64,000 bases of DNA from Gammaproteobacteria bacterium (GCA_029253585.1 JAQWZF010000014.1:45972-109971), one strand, 5' to 3'; shown: positions 48,906-58,304, counted from the stretch's first letter. The notes: generated from the sequence alone by a model not told the origin. Program-made: numbers and translations.

Positions 48906-49127
48906 ATGGGTGGAATTGGAATTTGGCAACTACTGATTATTCTTTTAATCGTAGTCATGCTTTTTGGTACCAAGCGACTTAAGAACTTGGGCACAGATCT
49001 TGGCGGCGCCTTAAAAGGCTTTAAGACTGCAATCAAGGAAGACGAAGAAGAGCAATCTTCCGAAACCGATGATGGCGTCAATGGCGAGACCATAGATTCC
49101 ACTGCCGAAAAAGTTGAAACCAAGTAA
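48906..49127 (+). CDS. tatA: Sec-independent protein translocase subunit TatA
   Basis: TatA oligomerises to form the passage for folded proteins in twin-arginine export. The 73-residue protein has the N-terminal membrane segment [19 protein letters not shown] with the conserved FG hinge. An amphipathic helix ([18 protein letters not shown]) and an acidic tail follow. GGAGG lies 7 nt before the ATG. It is the first gene of tatABC. Confidence 0.97.
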   Translation: MGGIGIWQLLIILLIVVMLFGTKRLKNLGTDLGGALKGFKTAIKEDEEEQSSETDDGVNGETIDSTAEKVETK

Positions 49128-49208
49128 GTAGTTTACCGCAACGTTTTCGGATACCACGAGCATCACTTCTCTACTCGCAGGCGCTCCCTGTGAACCCGGT
49201 TATGCCTT

Positions 49209-49736
49209 ATGTTTAACATCGGTTCTTTCGAAGTTCTGCTGATATTTATCATTGCTCTGCTAGTGCTGGGTCCAGAGCGCCTGCCTGGCGCCGTGCGCAC
49301 GACCGGACTTTGGGTAGGCAGGTTCCGTCGCAGCTTCTATAAGGTTAAGAACGAAATAGAAAGGGAATTGAACGCCGACGAAATACGTCGTCAGCTCCAC
49401 AATGAAACTGTTATGGCTGAGATCGAAGACGCCAAGTCCAACATCGAAGGCATGACAAAAGATACGAAAAATTCTGTTAACAACATCGTAAACTCCGCCA
49501 ATTTCGACCCTGGCGCCTCTAAGGCTACAAGCGATGACGCCAAGAAAGACAGCGATGATGAGAGCGCCGCCGTAGAATCTCTAGCCAAGAATGACAAATC
49601 ACTTAGCGACGAATTAAAAGACGCAAACAATCAGGTTGATGAAGTAACCAAGCAAATCTACAGCGGTGGCAAGAACCCCAAGTTAGCCAATTCAAAAGAC
49701 TCTGCAGAAACCACCAAAGATAATGACATCAGCTGA
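49209..49736 (+). CDS. tatB: Sec-independent protein translocase subunit TatB
   Basis: TatB and TatC form the receptor for twin-arginine signal peptides. The 175-residue protein has the membrane segment FNIGSFEVLLIFIIALLVLGPERLP with the conserved glutamate and GPERLP turn. A long amphipathic helix and a variable, highly charged C-terminal region rich in Asp, Lys and Ser follow. Its end overlaps the tatC start by 14 bp, which suggests translational coupling. Confidence 0.96.
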   Translation: MFNIGSFEVLLIFIIALLVLGPERLPGAVRTTGLWVGRFRRSFYKVKNEIERELNADEIRRQLHNETVMAEIEDAKSNIEGMTKDTKNSVNNIVNSANFDPGASKATSDDAKKDSDDESAAVESLAKNDKSLSDELKDANNQVDEVTKQIYSGGKNPKLANSKDSAETTKDNDIS

Positions 49737-50481
49737 CGAACACAAAGAATTGACACTCATCGATCATCTGGTCGAACTTCGAGATCGCATTCTTCGAAGC
49801 GTCATCGCGATCATCGTAATATTTCTCATTCTCTTTTCCTTCTCGAATGATATCTACACCTATGTCGTCAATCCTCTAATCGAGGCATTGCCGGAAGGGT
49901 CTACGATGATTGCAATCGACCCGACCTCGCCCTTCTTCGCACCATTCAAGCTTACCTTCTATGTCTCGTTTCTTCTTGCGGCACCCTATGTGCTCTACCA
50001 GCTGTGGTCATTCATAGCGCCCGGGCTTTATAAGAATGAGAAGACCGTGGCGATACCGCTTTTTATCTCCAGCGTGTTGCTTTTCTACGGCGGCATTGCA
50101 TTCGCCCGCTATGTGCTATTCCCTTTTGCCTTTGCGTTCTTCATATCGGTCGCACCCGAGGGTATATCAGTATCCCCGGATATCAACTCCGTACTCAGTT
50201 TCGCCCTAACCATATTCCTCGCATTTGGCATCGCCTTCGAGGTACCCATAGCCGTGTTCATACTGATTTGGGCAGGCATTGCGGAGCCAGACTCGCTTGC
50301 CGAAAAGAGGCCCTATGTGATCGTCGGTTGCTTCATCGTCGGCATGCTACTGACGCCTTCCGATCCGTTCACCCAGTCGATGTTGGCGATACCTATGTGG
50401 CTGCTATTTGAGGTAGGAATAATTGCCGGACGCATGGTAGAAAAACGTAAATCTCGTGACGAAGTAGACGCAGAAAACTAG
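49723..50481 (+). CDS. tatC: Sec-independent protein translocase subunit TatC
   Basis: TatC is the six-helix inner-membrane protein that recognises twin-arginine signal peptides. The 252-residue protein has the N-terminal LIDHLVELRDRILRS signature and the FSNDIYTYVVNPLIEALPEG loop. APYVLYQLWSFIAPGLY and FGIAFEVPIAVFILIWAGI are also present, with six hydrophobic segments. It is the last gene of tatABC. Confidence 0.98.
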   Translation: MTSADEHKELTLIDHLVELRDRILRSVIAIIVIFLILFSFSNDIYTYVVNPLIEALPEGSTMIAIDPTSPFFAPFKLTFYVSFLLAAPYVLYQLWSFIAPGLYKNEKTVAIPLFISSVLLFYGGIAFARYVLFPFAFAFFISVAPEGISVSPDINSVLSFALTIFLAFGIAFEVPIAVFILIWAGIAEPDSLAEKRPYVIVGCFIVGMLLTPSDPFTQSMLAIPMWLLFEVGIIAGRMVEKRKSRDEVDAEN

Positions 50482-50576
50482 CCTCCCGAACTGATCCTAA
50501 CAATGGGCATTTTTCCGAACCCACAGGAATACAGCTTACAAAATTTTATAGCATTTAAATTGCGGCCAGCTAAAGC

Positions 50577-51716
50577 ATGAGACTCTTTTTGGAAATTTTC
50601 TACAACATACCTGGCTTAGTTAAATATCTGATCTACGCTTTATTCATTTTTATCTTTCTGATCTATTCTTTTCTCAATCTCTCGCCTGTTTTTGGCGCCT
50701 CCCCGAATGCGAGAAGCAAAAGCGCTATTGAAGATTCAGAAAACTTTGTTAATGGCAGATTCCAAAACATAGAGTCAGATTATGATAACTCATCATCATT
50801 TTCGAACTCTTCCGAGAACGGCTCAACAATAATGAGTTTCTTATCTCCCCCTGAAGGCAAGAATCCTTTAACAGCTATTCCAACGCTTAAATTTCAGGGA
50901 GATTCATTAACCGCAGGTAAATTTGTTTGGCTAGGACACTCCACACTACTAATGAATACCGCTGGCTTGATTGTGATGACAGACCCCGTTTTCAACAGAG
51001 CCTCGCCGCTGCCTATTTTCGGCAAACCTTATGCGTATGAGAACCCAATACGCATCGATGACTTGCCAAAAATTAATGTTGTCACGATCTCTCATGATCA
51101 CTATGACCATCTCGATTCCGCAGCGATCAAGGACCTTGCTGAAATCGTTGATCGTTTTTATGTTCCTCTGGGAGTAAAAGCTCACCTGGAGAAGTGGGGG
51201 GTTGATGCCAATAAAATTAGCGAACTTGATTGGCATGACAGTGAAAACTACAAGAATGTTGAATTCACCCTAACACCTGCCCAGCATTTTAGCGGACGAG
51301 CGCCGGGTAAAGGAAACTCAACTCTGTGGGGCTCATGGATAATCTCGTCAGAACAAGTGAAAGTATACTTCAGTGGCGATGGGGGTTATTCAGAAACATT
51401 CAAGGCGCTAGGTGAGCAATACGGTCCGTTTGATATAGCCTTTATTGAAAACGGTGCTTACAATGCCCAGTGGTCTGAGGTGCATATGTTTCCCACTGAA
51501 ACCGTTCAGGCCAGCATTGATCTAAAAGCCAAAGTCCTTTTTCCAATTCACTGGTCTAAATTCGACCTGTCTATTCACCCTTGGGATGAGCCTATAATTC
51601 GCACCAGTAAAGAGGCGGCGGAAAAAAATGTCAACGTTGCTAGCCCAATGATAGGCGAAGTATTTGACCTAAGCTACTTGCCAAAAAATCCTTGGTGGGA
51701 AGCACTTAGAAAGTAG
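50577..51716 (+). CDS. Membrane-anchored metallo-beta-lactamase-fold hydrolase (NAPE-PLD/UlaG-like)
   Basis: The 379-residue protein begins with one membrane segment (about 12-35). A low-complexity Ser/Asn-rich stretch (about 40-85) leads to a metallo-beta-lactamase domain. WLGHSTLLMNTAGLIVMTDPVF, the metal motif SHDHYDHLD (about residue 172), LTPAQHFSGR, YFSGDGGY and FPIHWSKFDL provide the expected metal ligands. The overall pattern matches the branch that contains N-acyl-phosphatidylethanolamine phospholipase D-like enzymes and UlaG, so a lipid-linked phosphodiester or lactone substrate is possible but unproven. The gene is visibly more A+T-rich than its neighbours and sits between tatC and dtd without operon contact, which suggests acquisition. 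Confidence 0.82.
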   Translation: MRLFLEIFYNIPGLVKYLIYALFIFIFLIYSFLNLSPVFGASPNARSKSAIEDSENFVNGRFQNIESDYDNSSSFSNSSENGSTIMSFLSPPEGKNPLTAIPTLKFQGDSLTAGKFVWLGHSTLLMNTAGLIVMTDPVFNRASPLPIFGKPYAYENPIRIDDLPKINVVTISHDHYDHLDSAAIKDLAEIVDRFYVPLGVKAHLEKWGVDANKISELDWHDSENYKNVEFTLTPAQHFSGRAPGKGNSTLWGSWIISSEQVKVYFSGDGGYSETFKALGEQYGPFDIAFIENGAYNAQWSEVHMFPTETVQASIDLKAKVLFPIHWSKFDLSIHPWDEPIIRTSKEAAEKNVNVASPMIGEVFDLSYLPKNPWWEALRK

Positions 51717-51751
51717 GCTAGGTGCTAAAGAATTACTTAGAGGCATCCAAG

Positions 51752-52189
51752 TCAAACCTTAAGAATAAACGTAACTGGCCCATCGTTCTCTAGCCTAACC
51801 TGCATGTCCGCAGCAAACTTTCCTGACTCAACAGACTCATGCTGATCCTTAGCGCAGCGCAGCAAGTTATCGTAAATCACCTCGGCCTCAGCAGGTGACT
51901 TTGCAGAGGAAAACCCTGGGCGCAGACCCTTCTCGGTCTCGGCGGCAAGCGTAAATTGCGACACGAGCAGTAGATCTCCGCCTATGTCTTTAAGAGCGAG
52001 ATTCATCTTGCCATCTTTGTCGGCAAAGATTCGGTAGGCCAAAATCTTGTCTAGCAACTTCTGGGAGAGCCTGTCGTCGTCGTCTTTCTCGACGCCAATC
52101 AACGCGAGTAGGCCCTGCCCAATATTGGCATGCAGAGAACCTTCGATATGAACCTCTGCCCAGTTGACGCGTTGAATAAGTGCGATCAC
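51752..52189 (-). CDS. dtd: D-aminoacyl-tRNA deacylase
   Basis: Dtd hydrolyses D-amino acids (and glycine) mischarged on tRNA. The 145-residue homodimeric enzyme has the N-terminal MIALIQRVNWAEVHIEG, the SQFTLAAETEKGLRPGFSSA motif and the C-terminal LENDGPVTFILKV, where the Gly-Pro dipeptide enforces chirality by rejecting L-amino acids. Translation starts at GTG. It follows pip by 45 bp, and the pair is also adjacent in Pseudomonas. Confidence 0.97.
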   Translation of the reverse strand: MIALIQRVNWAEVHIEGSLHANIGQGLLALIGVEKDDDDRLSQKLLDKILAYRIFADKDGKMNLALKDIGGDLLLVSQFTLAAETEKGLRPGFSSAKSPAEAEVIYDNLLRCAKDQHESVESGKFAADMQVRLENDGPVTFILKV

Positions 52190-52234
52190 ATGCTTCCCCA
52201 GCCCATCTGTGTTTGTGCGAGTTAGCTAACTCTC

Positions 52235-53224
52235 TCAAGCTTCTCTCAAGCTAGTGTCCGTCAAGCGAGGGTCCCGCTCGAGCTTCTTGGCGATGTCTTG
52301 CGTTGCACGTATCAGCGCATCTACTGTTCCGGGCTCCGATGCGGAATGTCCAGATTCGCGAACAATATGAAGTTCCGCTGTAGGCCACTGCTGGTGCAAG
52401 GCCAGTGCGTTGTCGAGCGGGCAGACCATATCATAGCGGCCGTGGACAATTCGACCCGGTATGTCAGCGATCAGCTGCATATTTTCTAAAATCTGATTCT
52501 CGCCAATAAAACCCTTGTTCATGAAATAGTGAATCTCGATACGAGAAAGAGCCAGCGCATTGTGGGGTTTGGTAAAGCTAGCTAAGGCCTCGGGGCTAGG
52601 TCGCAACTTAGAGCAGTTACCCTCCCATGCCGACCAATGCTTCACGGCCGCCATCCGTGCGAGATCATCATCACCGGTCAGCCTGTCATGATAAGCCTGC
52701 AGTAGGTCGCCGCGTTCCGATTCGGGAATATGGCCCTCGAACTCTTCCCAATAGTCAGGAAAGATTCTCCGCGCACCATCCTTGTAGAGCCAGTCGATAT
52801 CACACTGCCGGCATAGGAAGATGCCGCGCAGGATGAGGGCGAGTACTCGCGAAGGGTGAGACTGTGCGTACAGCAGACTCAATGTAGAACCCCAGGAACC
52901 ACCAAACAGCACCCATTTCTCTGCCTGAAGAAACTCGCGTATTTTCTCTATGTCGGCGATTAGATCTTCAGCTGTGTTATTGCCGAGCTCGCCATGGGGC
53001 GTGGAGCGTCCACAGCCGCGCTGATCGAAGGTGATAATGCGGTAGACTGCCGGGTCATAGAAGCGGCGGGAACTTGCGTCGCAGGCACCGCCGGGGCCAC
53101 CGTGCACAAACAAGACGGGTATACCGTCGGCATTCCCGGCCTCATCGACATACAGCTCATGTTGATCGGAGACTTTAAGCCGGTGGCGCTTATAGGGCTT
53201 GAGTTCGGGATAGAGTATCTGCAT
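52235..53224 (-). CDS. pip: Proline iminopeptidase
   Basis: This alpha/beta-hydrolase releases N-terminal proline from peptides (family S33). The 329-residue protein has the oxyanion motif HGGPGGACD, the DQRGCGRSTPHGELGNNTAEDLIADIE segment, the nucleophile in GGSWGSTLSLLYAQ near residue 113, an aspartate in HGRYDMVCPLDNA and a histidine in ESGHSASEPG. No signal peptide is present, so it is cytoplasmic. It is followed by dtd. Confidence 0.95.
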   Translation of the reverse strand: MQILYPELKPYKRHRLKVSDQHELYVDEAGNADGIPVLFVHGGPGGACDASSRRFYDPAVYRIITFDQRGCGRSTPHGELGNNTAEDLIADIEKIREFLQAEKWVLFGGSWGSTLSLLYAQSHPSRVLALILRGIFLCRQCDIDWLYKDGARRIFPDYWEEFEGHIPESERGDLLQAYHDRLTGDDDLARMAAVKHWSAWEGNCSKLRPSPEALASFTKPHNALALSRIEIHYFMNKGFIGENQILENMQLIADIPGRIVHGRYDMVCPLDNALALHQQWPTAELHIVRESGHSASEPGTVDALIRATQDIAKKLERDPRLTDTSLREA

Positions 53225-53256
53225 GGCGACAACCTAAAGCTAACTAGATGATTACA

Positions 53257-53278
53257 GCACCCTCATCGCTGAGGGTGC
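53257..53278 (-). terminator. Hairpin terminator downstream of typA
   Basis: GCACCCTCA and TGAGGGTGC form a perfect 9-bp stem with a 4-base loop between typA and pip. The following minus-strand bases are TGTAATC rather than a full T run, so termination may be incomplete. Confidence 0.6.
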
Positions 53279-53312
53279 AAAATCCTATGTTAGGCCAGTC
53301 AGCCTCGTTACG

Positions 53313-55139
53313 CTAGCCTCTGGCGGTAGATCCGCGGCTATGTCGCTTGCGCTCATTTTCAGTAAGCAATTTCTTGCGCAGCCGAATATTCTCTGGAGTC
53401 ACCTCGACGAGCTCGTCATCGGCAATGAACTCCATGGCCTGCTCTAGCGTGTGTGTAGTTGGCGGGGTTAGAACAATGTTTTCATCTGTTCCTGAGGCAC
53501 GTACATTCGTCAGCTGCTTGCCCTTGATTGGGTTAACAGCCAGGTCATTCTCGCGACTGTGCAAGCCGATGATCATGCCCTCGTAGGTTTCTACGTTTGG
53601 TCCTACGAATAATTTGCCACGCTCCTGCAGGTTGAATAGCGAAAAGCCAAGTACCTTACCCTTCACCATGGACACTAAGACACCTCTAGAGCGCGCAGCC
53701 AGTTCCATGTCTTTGAAATCGCCGTAATGATCGAATACGTGAGTCATCAAACCTGAGCCCGATGTCATGCTTAAGAACATAGAGCGGAAGCCAATCAATC
53801 CACGAGTAGGAATCAAGAACTGCAGGCGCACTCGGCCCTTGCCGTCTGGGAGCATGTCTTGCAGGTCTGCACGCCTGAGACCCAACTCTTCCATTACCGA
53901 GCCCTGATGTTGATCATCACAATCGATGACCAGTGACTCGACAGGCTCTTTCAATACGCCGTCTTCTTCATGCAGAATAACTTCTGGTCTGGACACCGCG
54001 AGCTCAAACCCTTCGCGACGCATGCTCTCGATCAACACTGAAAGATGCAATTCTCCACGACCCGAGACCTTGTACTTATCCGGTGTCTCACCCTGCTCTA
54101 CGCGCAGCGCTACGTTATAGAGCAACTCTCTCTCGAGGCGATCCTTGATCTGACGCGTGGTGATATATTTGCCCTCGCGCCCGGCAAATGGCGAGTCGTT
54201 CACTTGAAACGTCATGCTGATTGTCGGCTCATCCACAGACAGTGGCGGCATCGGATCGGGATGATCTGGATCGCATAGCGTGTCAGAAATATTCAGCTTA
54301 TCGATACCGGAAATACAAACAATCTCTCCGGCCTGCGCCTCGGCGACATCGATACGCTCCAGACCCAGATGACTCTTAACCTGGAGAATCTTTCCCTTAC
54401 GTGAATTTCCTTCACGATCGATGATGATTACCTGTTGGTTGGTGTGCGCCTTGCCACCAGTGACGCGACCTACGCCAATCACACCTACGTAGCTGTTATA
54501 GTCCAGGGCACTGATCTGCATCTTGAATGGTGCGTCAATAACTACATCGGGTGGCGGAACCTTCTCGATGACTGTCTCGAACAGCGGCTGCATGTCCGTT
54601 GCCATCTGATCCATCTCGTGGCCCGCAATTCCGTCCAGGGCCGAAGCATAGATAATAGGAAAATCTAGCTGCTCATCTGTTGCACCCAACTTGTCGAAGA
54701 GATCGAACACTTCGTTGACTACCCAGTCAGGTCTGGCGCCGTCACGGTCTATCTTGTTAATGACTACAATCGGGTTAAGGCCCTGGGCGAAAGCCTTCTG
54801 TGTTACGAAGCGAGTCTGTGGCATCGGCCCGTCAACTGCATCGACTAGAAGGAGTACGCTGTCGACCATAGACAGCACCCGCTCAACCTCGCCACCAAAG
54901 TCGGCGTGCCCCGGAGTATCCACGATATTGATGTGGTAACCGTTCCAGTTAATTGCCGTGTTCTTCGCAAGAATCGTGATTCCGCGCTCACGCTCCTGAT
55001 CATTGGAATCCATGACACGCTCGACACTCTGGCCGCGAGACTCGAGGGTCCCCGATTGATGCAGCAACTTATCGACCAGAGTCGTCTTGCCATGGTCAAC
55101 GTGCGCGATAATCGCAATATTTCGAATCTTCTCAATCAC
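53313..55139 (-). CDS. typA: Ribosome-associated GTPase TypA/BipA
   Basis: TypA is an EF-G-like translational GTPase that helps 50S assembly and stress adaptation, notably at low temperature. The 608-residue protein has the G1 motif [36 protein letters not shown], the EF-G-like domains II, III and V, and the specific C-terminal domain with [29 protein letters not shown]. Translation starts at GTG. It lies next to thiI and the glutamine synthetase locus, as in Pseudomonas. Confidence 0.98.
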   Translation of the reverse strand: MIEKIRNIAIIAHVDHGKTTLVDKLLHQSGTLESRGQSVERVMDSNDQERERGITILAKNTAINWNGYHINIVDTPGHADFGGEVERVLSMVDSVLLLVDAVDGPMPQTRFVTQKAFAQGLNPIVVINKIDRDGARPDWVVNEVFDLFDKLGATDEQLDFPIIYASALDGIAGHEMDQMATDMQPLFETVIEKVPPPDVVIDAPFKMQISALDYNSYVGVIGVGRVTGGKAHTNQQVIIIDREGNSRKGKILQVKSHLGLERIDVAEAQAGEIVCISGIDKLNISDTLCDPDHPDPMPPLSVDEPTISMTFQVNDSPFAGREGKYITTRQIKDRLERELLYNVALRVEQGETPDKYKVSGRGELHLSVLIESMRREGFELAVSRPEVILHEEDGVLKEPVESLVIDCDDQHQGSVMEELGLRRADLQDMLPDGKGRVRLQFLIPTRGLIGFRSMFLSMTSGSGLMTHVFDHYGDFKDMELAARSRGVLVSMVKGKVLGFSLFNLQERGKLFVGPNVETYEGMIIGLHSRENDLAVNPIKGKQLTNVRASGTDENIVLTPPTTHTLEQAMEFIADDELVEVTPENIRLRKKLLTENERKRHSRGSTARG

Positions 55140-55340
55140 AGTAGTTCCACCAATGTTTTACTAAATAAATTTTACTCGTCACCCTGAGCCCGTAACACTT
55201 AAGAAAGACGAGAGATGCAGCCTGAATCACGCCTTGGCGAGCAGCTACACAAAAGGCGGCGAGTATACACGAGACAGCAGGGAAAGATTAGTAATCTCGG
55301 GGATTTATTTGATTTTAGAACAGGCCTATTACAGCAAATT

Positions 55341-56825
55341 CTACTGCTTTGAGGCGCTTTCCAGTTCCAGTACCGACACATTGCCAAAGCCCTCATCGAC
55401 TAGATTAGCGGCATGGAGGCGGCTCATCATGCCCCTACCGCAATACAGCAGATAACACTTGTCTTTATCCAGGTCGGTAAAGGTGCTTCTAAGCCTATAG
55501 AACGGGATGTTCAATAATTCGGCCTTCAGGGCCTCACCCGACAGGGGAAACGCTCTAATATCGACTTCGTCGGGGTGACGAATATCGATTACGGTACTAT
55601 CGCTATCTAGCGTCGATACGATCTTTAGCTGGGCTGCTTCCGCGCTGAGATCATCCACTAACTCGCTGATAAGCTGATGCCTTGCATTTTCCAGCGCCGT
55701 ATCCAGCACCGCCATGTCGAAATTACTCTCCTCCCACTCGACCCGCTCCAGCTTCGCGTGGGTGGTTGGCTTATTAGAGATAACCGCACAATACTCGGGA
55801 ATATCCTTGGAAAACTCCTCGGTGCCAATCGCACGGGCGATGTCGATAATCTCCTGCTTGTCCGAGGTTGCTAGCGGCCGCAGCACCAGGCAGTCAGTCG
55901 CCCTATCAATAACAGAAAGATTCGCCAGGGTTTGGCTGGATACCTGCGCTACACTCTCCCCGGTTACTAGCGCTTCGATATGAAGGCCCTGCGCCAACTT
56001 CTCGGCGGCGCGCAGCATGATGCGCTTTAGCACAACACCCATGTGTGCATTATCCACATTGTTCAGGATCTCCTCGACCACACCCTCGAAGGGTACGGAG
56101 ATGAATTTCACCCTATGAGACGCGTGATATTTCATCCACAGAAAGAGAGCCACCTCTTTTACCGCTAATTCGTGCGCCTTGCCGCCCAGATTGAAGAAGC
56201 AGTAATGGGTCTGCAAACCCCGCTTGATGCATAGATAGCTGGAAACCGAAGAATCGAAACCTCCGGATATAAGAGACAGCACCGAATCCTGACAGCCCAA
56301 GGGAAAACCACCCATGCCAGTCTTCTGTTCCCTCACCATGAATACCGAGTCGTGCCGCACCTCTATCAGAACGGTCACATCCGGATTTTTTAGTCTCACC
56401 CCGGCCGCCTCAGTCTGATTGTTGAGGCCTGCGCCCACATAGCTCTCGACATCGGTAGACTGAAAAGTTTGCTTGCCTGTGCGCTTGCAGCGCACGGCGA
56501 ATGTCTTCCCTTGCAATTTCCCGCGGTGATACTTCAGCGCCAGATCTAATATGTAATCTAGGTCTCCAAGAGGATGCTTATCCACTTCCAGAAACTTCGC
56601 GATTCCCGGCGTGCAGGCCAGCCGTTCGCTGATTTGCGCCACTAGCTGGGCATCATCCGTCGAGGTTTCGACCTCTAGATTGTCCCATTCTCCAGTAACC
56701 GTAATCCCGGGGTCGAGCTCAACGATCACCGACCTTATATTTTTAAGCAGCTGACGAATAAATCGCCAGCGCACGGGGCGGCTCTTGATCGTAATTTCGG
56801 GAAAAAGCTTGATGAGGAATAACAT
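55341..56825 (-). CDS. thiI: tRNA 4-thiouridine synthase / thiazole sulfurtransferase ThiI
   Basis: ThiI makes 4-thiouridine at tRNA position 8 and can supply sulfur for the thiamine thiazole. The 494-residue protein has an NFLD/THUMP N-terminal region (MLFLIKLFPEITIKS) and a PP-loop ATPase domain with SGGFDSSVSSYL at about 185-196. A C-terminal rhodanese domain has its cysteine in LLYCGRGMMSRL near residue 459, equivalent to E. coli Cys456. The rhodanese fusion is typical of gammaproteobacteria. It is divergent from the glutamine synthetase gene. Confidence 0.97.
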   Translation of the reverse strand: MLFLIKLFPEITIKSRPVRWRFIRQLLKNIRSVIVELDPGITVTGEWDNLEVETSTDDAQLVAQISERLACTPGIAKFLEVDKHPLGDLDYILDLALKYHRGKLQGKTFAVRCKRTGKQTFQSTDVESYVGAGLNNQTEAAGVRLKNPDVTVLIEVRHDSVFMVREQKTGMGGFPLGCQDSVLSLISGGFDSSVSSYLCIKRGLQTHYCFFNLGGKAHELAVKEVALFLWMKYHASHRVKFISVPFEGVVEEILNNVDNAHMGVVLKRIMLRAAEKLAQGLHIEALVTGESVAQVSSQTLANLSVIDRATDCLVLRPLATSDKQEIIDIARAIGTEEFSKDIPEYCAVISNKPTTHAKLERVEWEESNFDMAVLDTALENARHQLISELVDDLSAEAAQLKIVSTLDSDSTVIDIRHPDEVDIRAFPLSGEALKAELLNIPFYRLRSTFTDLDKDKCYLLYCGRGMMSRLHAANLVDEGFGNVSVLELESASKQ

Positions 56826-56950
56826 CTTGTCTTTATCAACTCTTTAGAAGGCTTTATTTGTTGCCTAGACTCTATTTGTTGACCAAATAGTGCAGCGCGC
56901 AGCAGCAACGGTAGCTTGAGGGCGCAACAATCAAGGAATAACACACTTTT

Positions 56951-56967
56951 TGCACCATATATGTGCA
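56951..56967 (+). promoter_or_regulatory. NtrC-binding site 1 (distal enhancer) of glnII
   Basis: TGCACC-ATATA-TGTGCA matches the NtrC consensus GCACY-N5-RGTGC with one mismatch. Its centre is about 125 bp upstream of the predicted sigma-54 start site, similar to the distal site of E. coli glnA. Confidence 0.8.
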
Positions 56968-56980
56968 TTATATTTGTATA

Positions 56981-56997
56981 TGCACATTTATAGTGCA
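56981..56997 (+). promoter_or_regulatory. NtrC-binding site 2 (proximal enhancer) of glnII
   Basis: TGCACA-TTTAT-AGTGCA matches GCACY-N5-RGTGC with one mismatch. Its centre lies 30 bp from site 1, close to three helical turns, so two NtrC dimers could sit on the same face. It lies about 95 bp upstream of the predicted start. Confidence 0.8.
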
Positions 56998-57057
56998 ATC
57001 TATTTGAATCGCATCTCGCTCGCCCGGTAAAATAGGGCTTTGCAGCGATGCCAGTAA

Positions 57058-57073
57058 TGGCATATATTTTGCT
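57058..57073 (+). promoter_or_regulatory. Sigma-54 (-24/-12) promoter of glnII
   Basis: TGGCATATATTTTGCT fits the full 16-base consensus TGGCAYRNNNNTTGCW without mismatch, with GG at -24 and GC at -12 in the correct 10-bp spacing. It reads toward the glutamine synthetase gene. Transcription should start near 57084 and give a leader of about 205 nt. Confidence 0.88.
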
Positions 57074-57290
57074 CCTCCTCTAACGCATAAGGCAAGCCGC
57101 GGAAGTATAGCTGATTACGCAGCGCATATTTAGTCGCAGGGCCTTGCTAAAGAAACAGCAAAAGCTGATAGGCTCTCTCAGCTTCGCCGTGTCGGCATAA
57201 AGCAGTTAGCCCTAAGCCGGGGGGGCAAGAAAAAGAGCACAAGTCACACATTATCAAATAGTCGATAGCGATTAGGAGAAGGGATAGAAA

Positions 57291-58304
57291 ATGAAATCGA
57301 AATTAGAATACATCTGGCTTGACGGTTATCAGCCAACTCAAACACTGCGCAGCAAGACTCAAGTACGCACGGATTTTGGCGGCACTCTAGAAGAGTGCCC
57401 GGTGTGGTCATTTGACGGCAGCTCCACTCAACAGGCCGAAGGCGATGATTCCGACTGCCTACTCAAGCCAGTAGCTGTCTATCCAGACCCAGATCGCGCG
57501 AATGCCTACCTAGTAATGACCGAGGTATTGAATGCCGACGGCACACCCCACTCATCAAATGGCCGCGCCACTATCGATGACGACGATGAAGACTTCTGGT
57601 TCGGTTTCGAACAGGAGTATTTCCTGTGGGATCTAAAGACTAATCTTCCTCCCGGCTTTCCTTCGGGCGGCTACCCCGGCCCTCAAGGCCCCTACTACTG
57701 CTCTGTTGGCGCCCAGAATGCGTTCGGCCGCGAAGTTATAGAAGACCACATGGACCTGTGTCTTGAAGCCGGTCTTGGCTTCGAAGGCATCAACGCCGAA
57801 GTTGCTGCCGGTCAGTGGGAATTTCAAATTTTTGCCAAGGGCGCGAAAAGAGCTGGCGACGAAATCTGGGTAGCAAGATACCTCCTGGAGCGCACAGCTG
57901 AGCGCTACGGTCTGTCGATCAACTATGAGCCCAAGCCACTAGGTAAGGAACTAGACTGGAATGGCTCCGGCATGCACGCCAACTTCTCCAATGGCCCTAT
58001 GCGTGAGAATGGTGACGAATCTATCTTCACCAAGATCTGTGAGGAATTCGGCAAGAATATCGATCGTCACATCAGCGTCTATGGCGCCAACAACGATCAT
58101 CGCTTGACAGGTCTACACGAGACTCAGTCTATCGATGAATTCAGCTACGGAGTATCCGATCGTGGCGCGTCGATTCGTATCCCAATCGGCACAGTTGAAG
58201 ATGGCTGGAAAGGACGCCTGGAAGACCGTCGTACTGCCTCGAACGCTGACCCCTACAAGGTGGCAGCGGCTATTATCAAGACCACTAAAGAAGGCCTTGC
58301 ATAG
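57291..58304 (+). CDS. glnII: Type II glutamine synthetase (GSII, eukaryote-like)
   Basis: Glutamine synthetase joins ammonia to glutamate with ATP. The 337-residue length and sequence are those of GSII, not the about 470-residue GSI. Features include the beta-grasp N-terminus LEYIWLDGYQPTQTLRSKT, CPVWSFDGSSTQQAEG, the glutamate-binding FGFEQEYFLW near 105-114, GINAEVAAGQWEFQI, NGSGMHANFSN, NDHRLTGLHETQSIDEFSYGVSDRGASIRIP. GSII lacks the adenylylated tyrosine loop of GSI, so GlnE would not control it. An AGGG motif precedes the ATG. It occupies the usual glnA slot before ntrBC and carries a sigma-54/NtrC control region. Confidence 0.95.
   Translation: MKSKLEYIWLDGYQPTQTLRSKTQVRTDFGGTLEECPVWSFDGSSTQQAEGDDSDCLLKPVAVYPDPDRANAYLVMTEVLNADGTPHSSNGRATIDDDDEDFWFGFEQEYFLWDLKTNLPPGFPSGGYPGPQGPYYCSVGAQNAFGREVIEDHMDLCLEAGLGFEGINAEVAAGQWEFQIFAKGAKRAGDEIWVARYLLERTAERYGLSINYEPKPLGKELDWNGSGMHANFSNGPMRENGDESIFTKICEEFGKNIDRHISVYGANNDHRLTGLHETQSIDEFSYGVSDRGASIRIPIGTVEDGWKGRLEDRRTASNADPYKVAAAIIKTTKEGLA

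Larger units (their letters stand above)
56826..57290. other. Divergent control region between thiI and the GSII gene
   Basis: This 465-bp region holds two NtrC-type sites and a consensus sigma-54 promoter reading toward glnII, each listed separately. The about 200 bp from the predicted start site to the ATG form a long leader with no ORF or recognised riboswitch. The A+T-rich 56940-57000 stretch is typical of an enhancer region. Confidence 0.7.
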
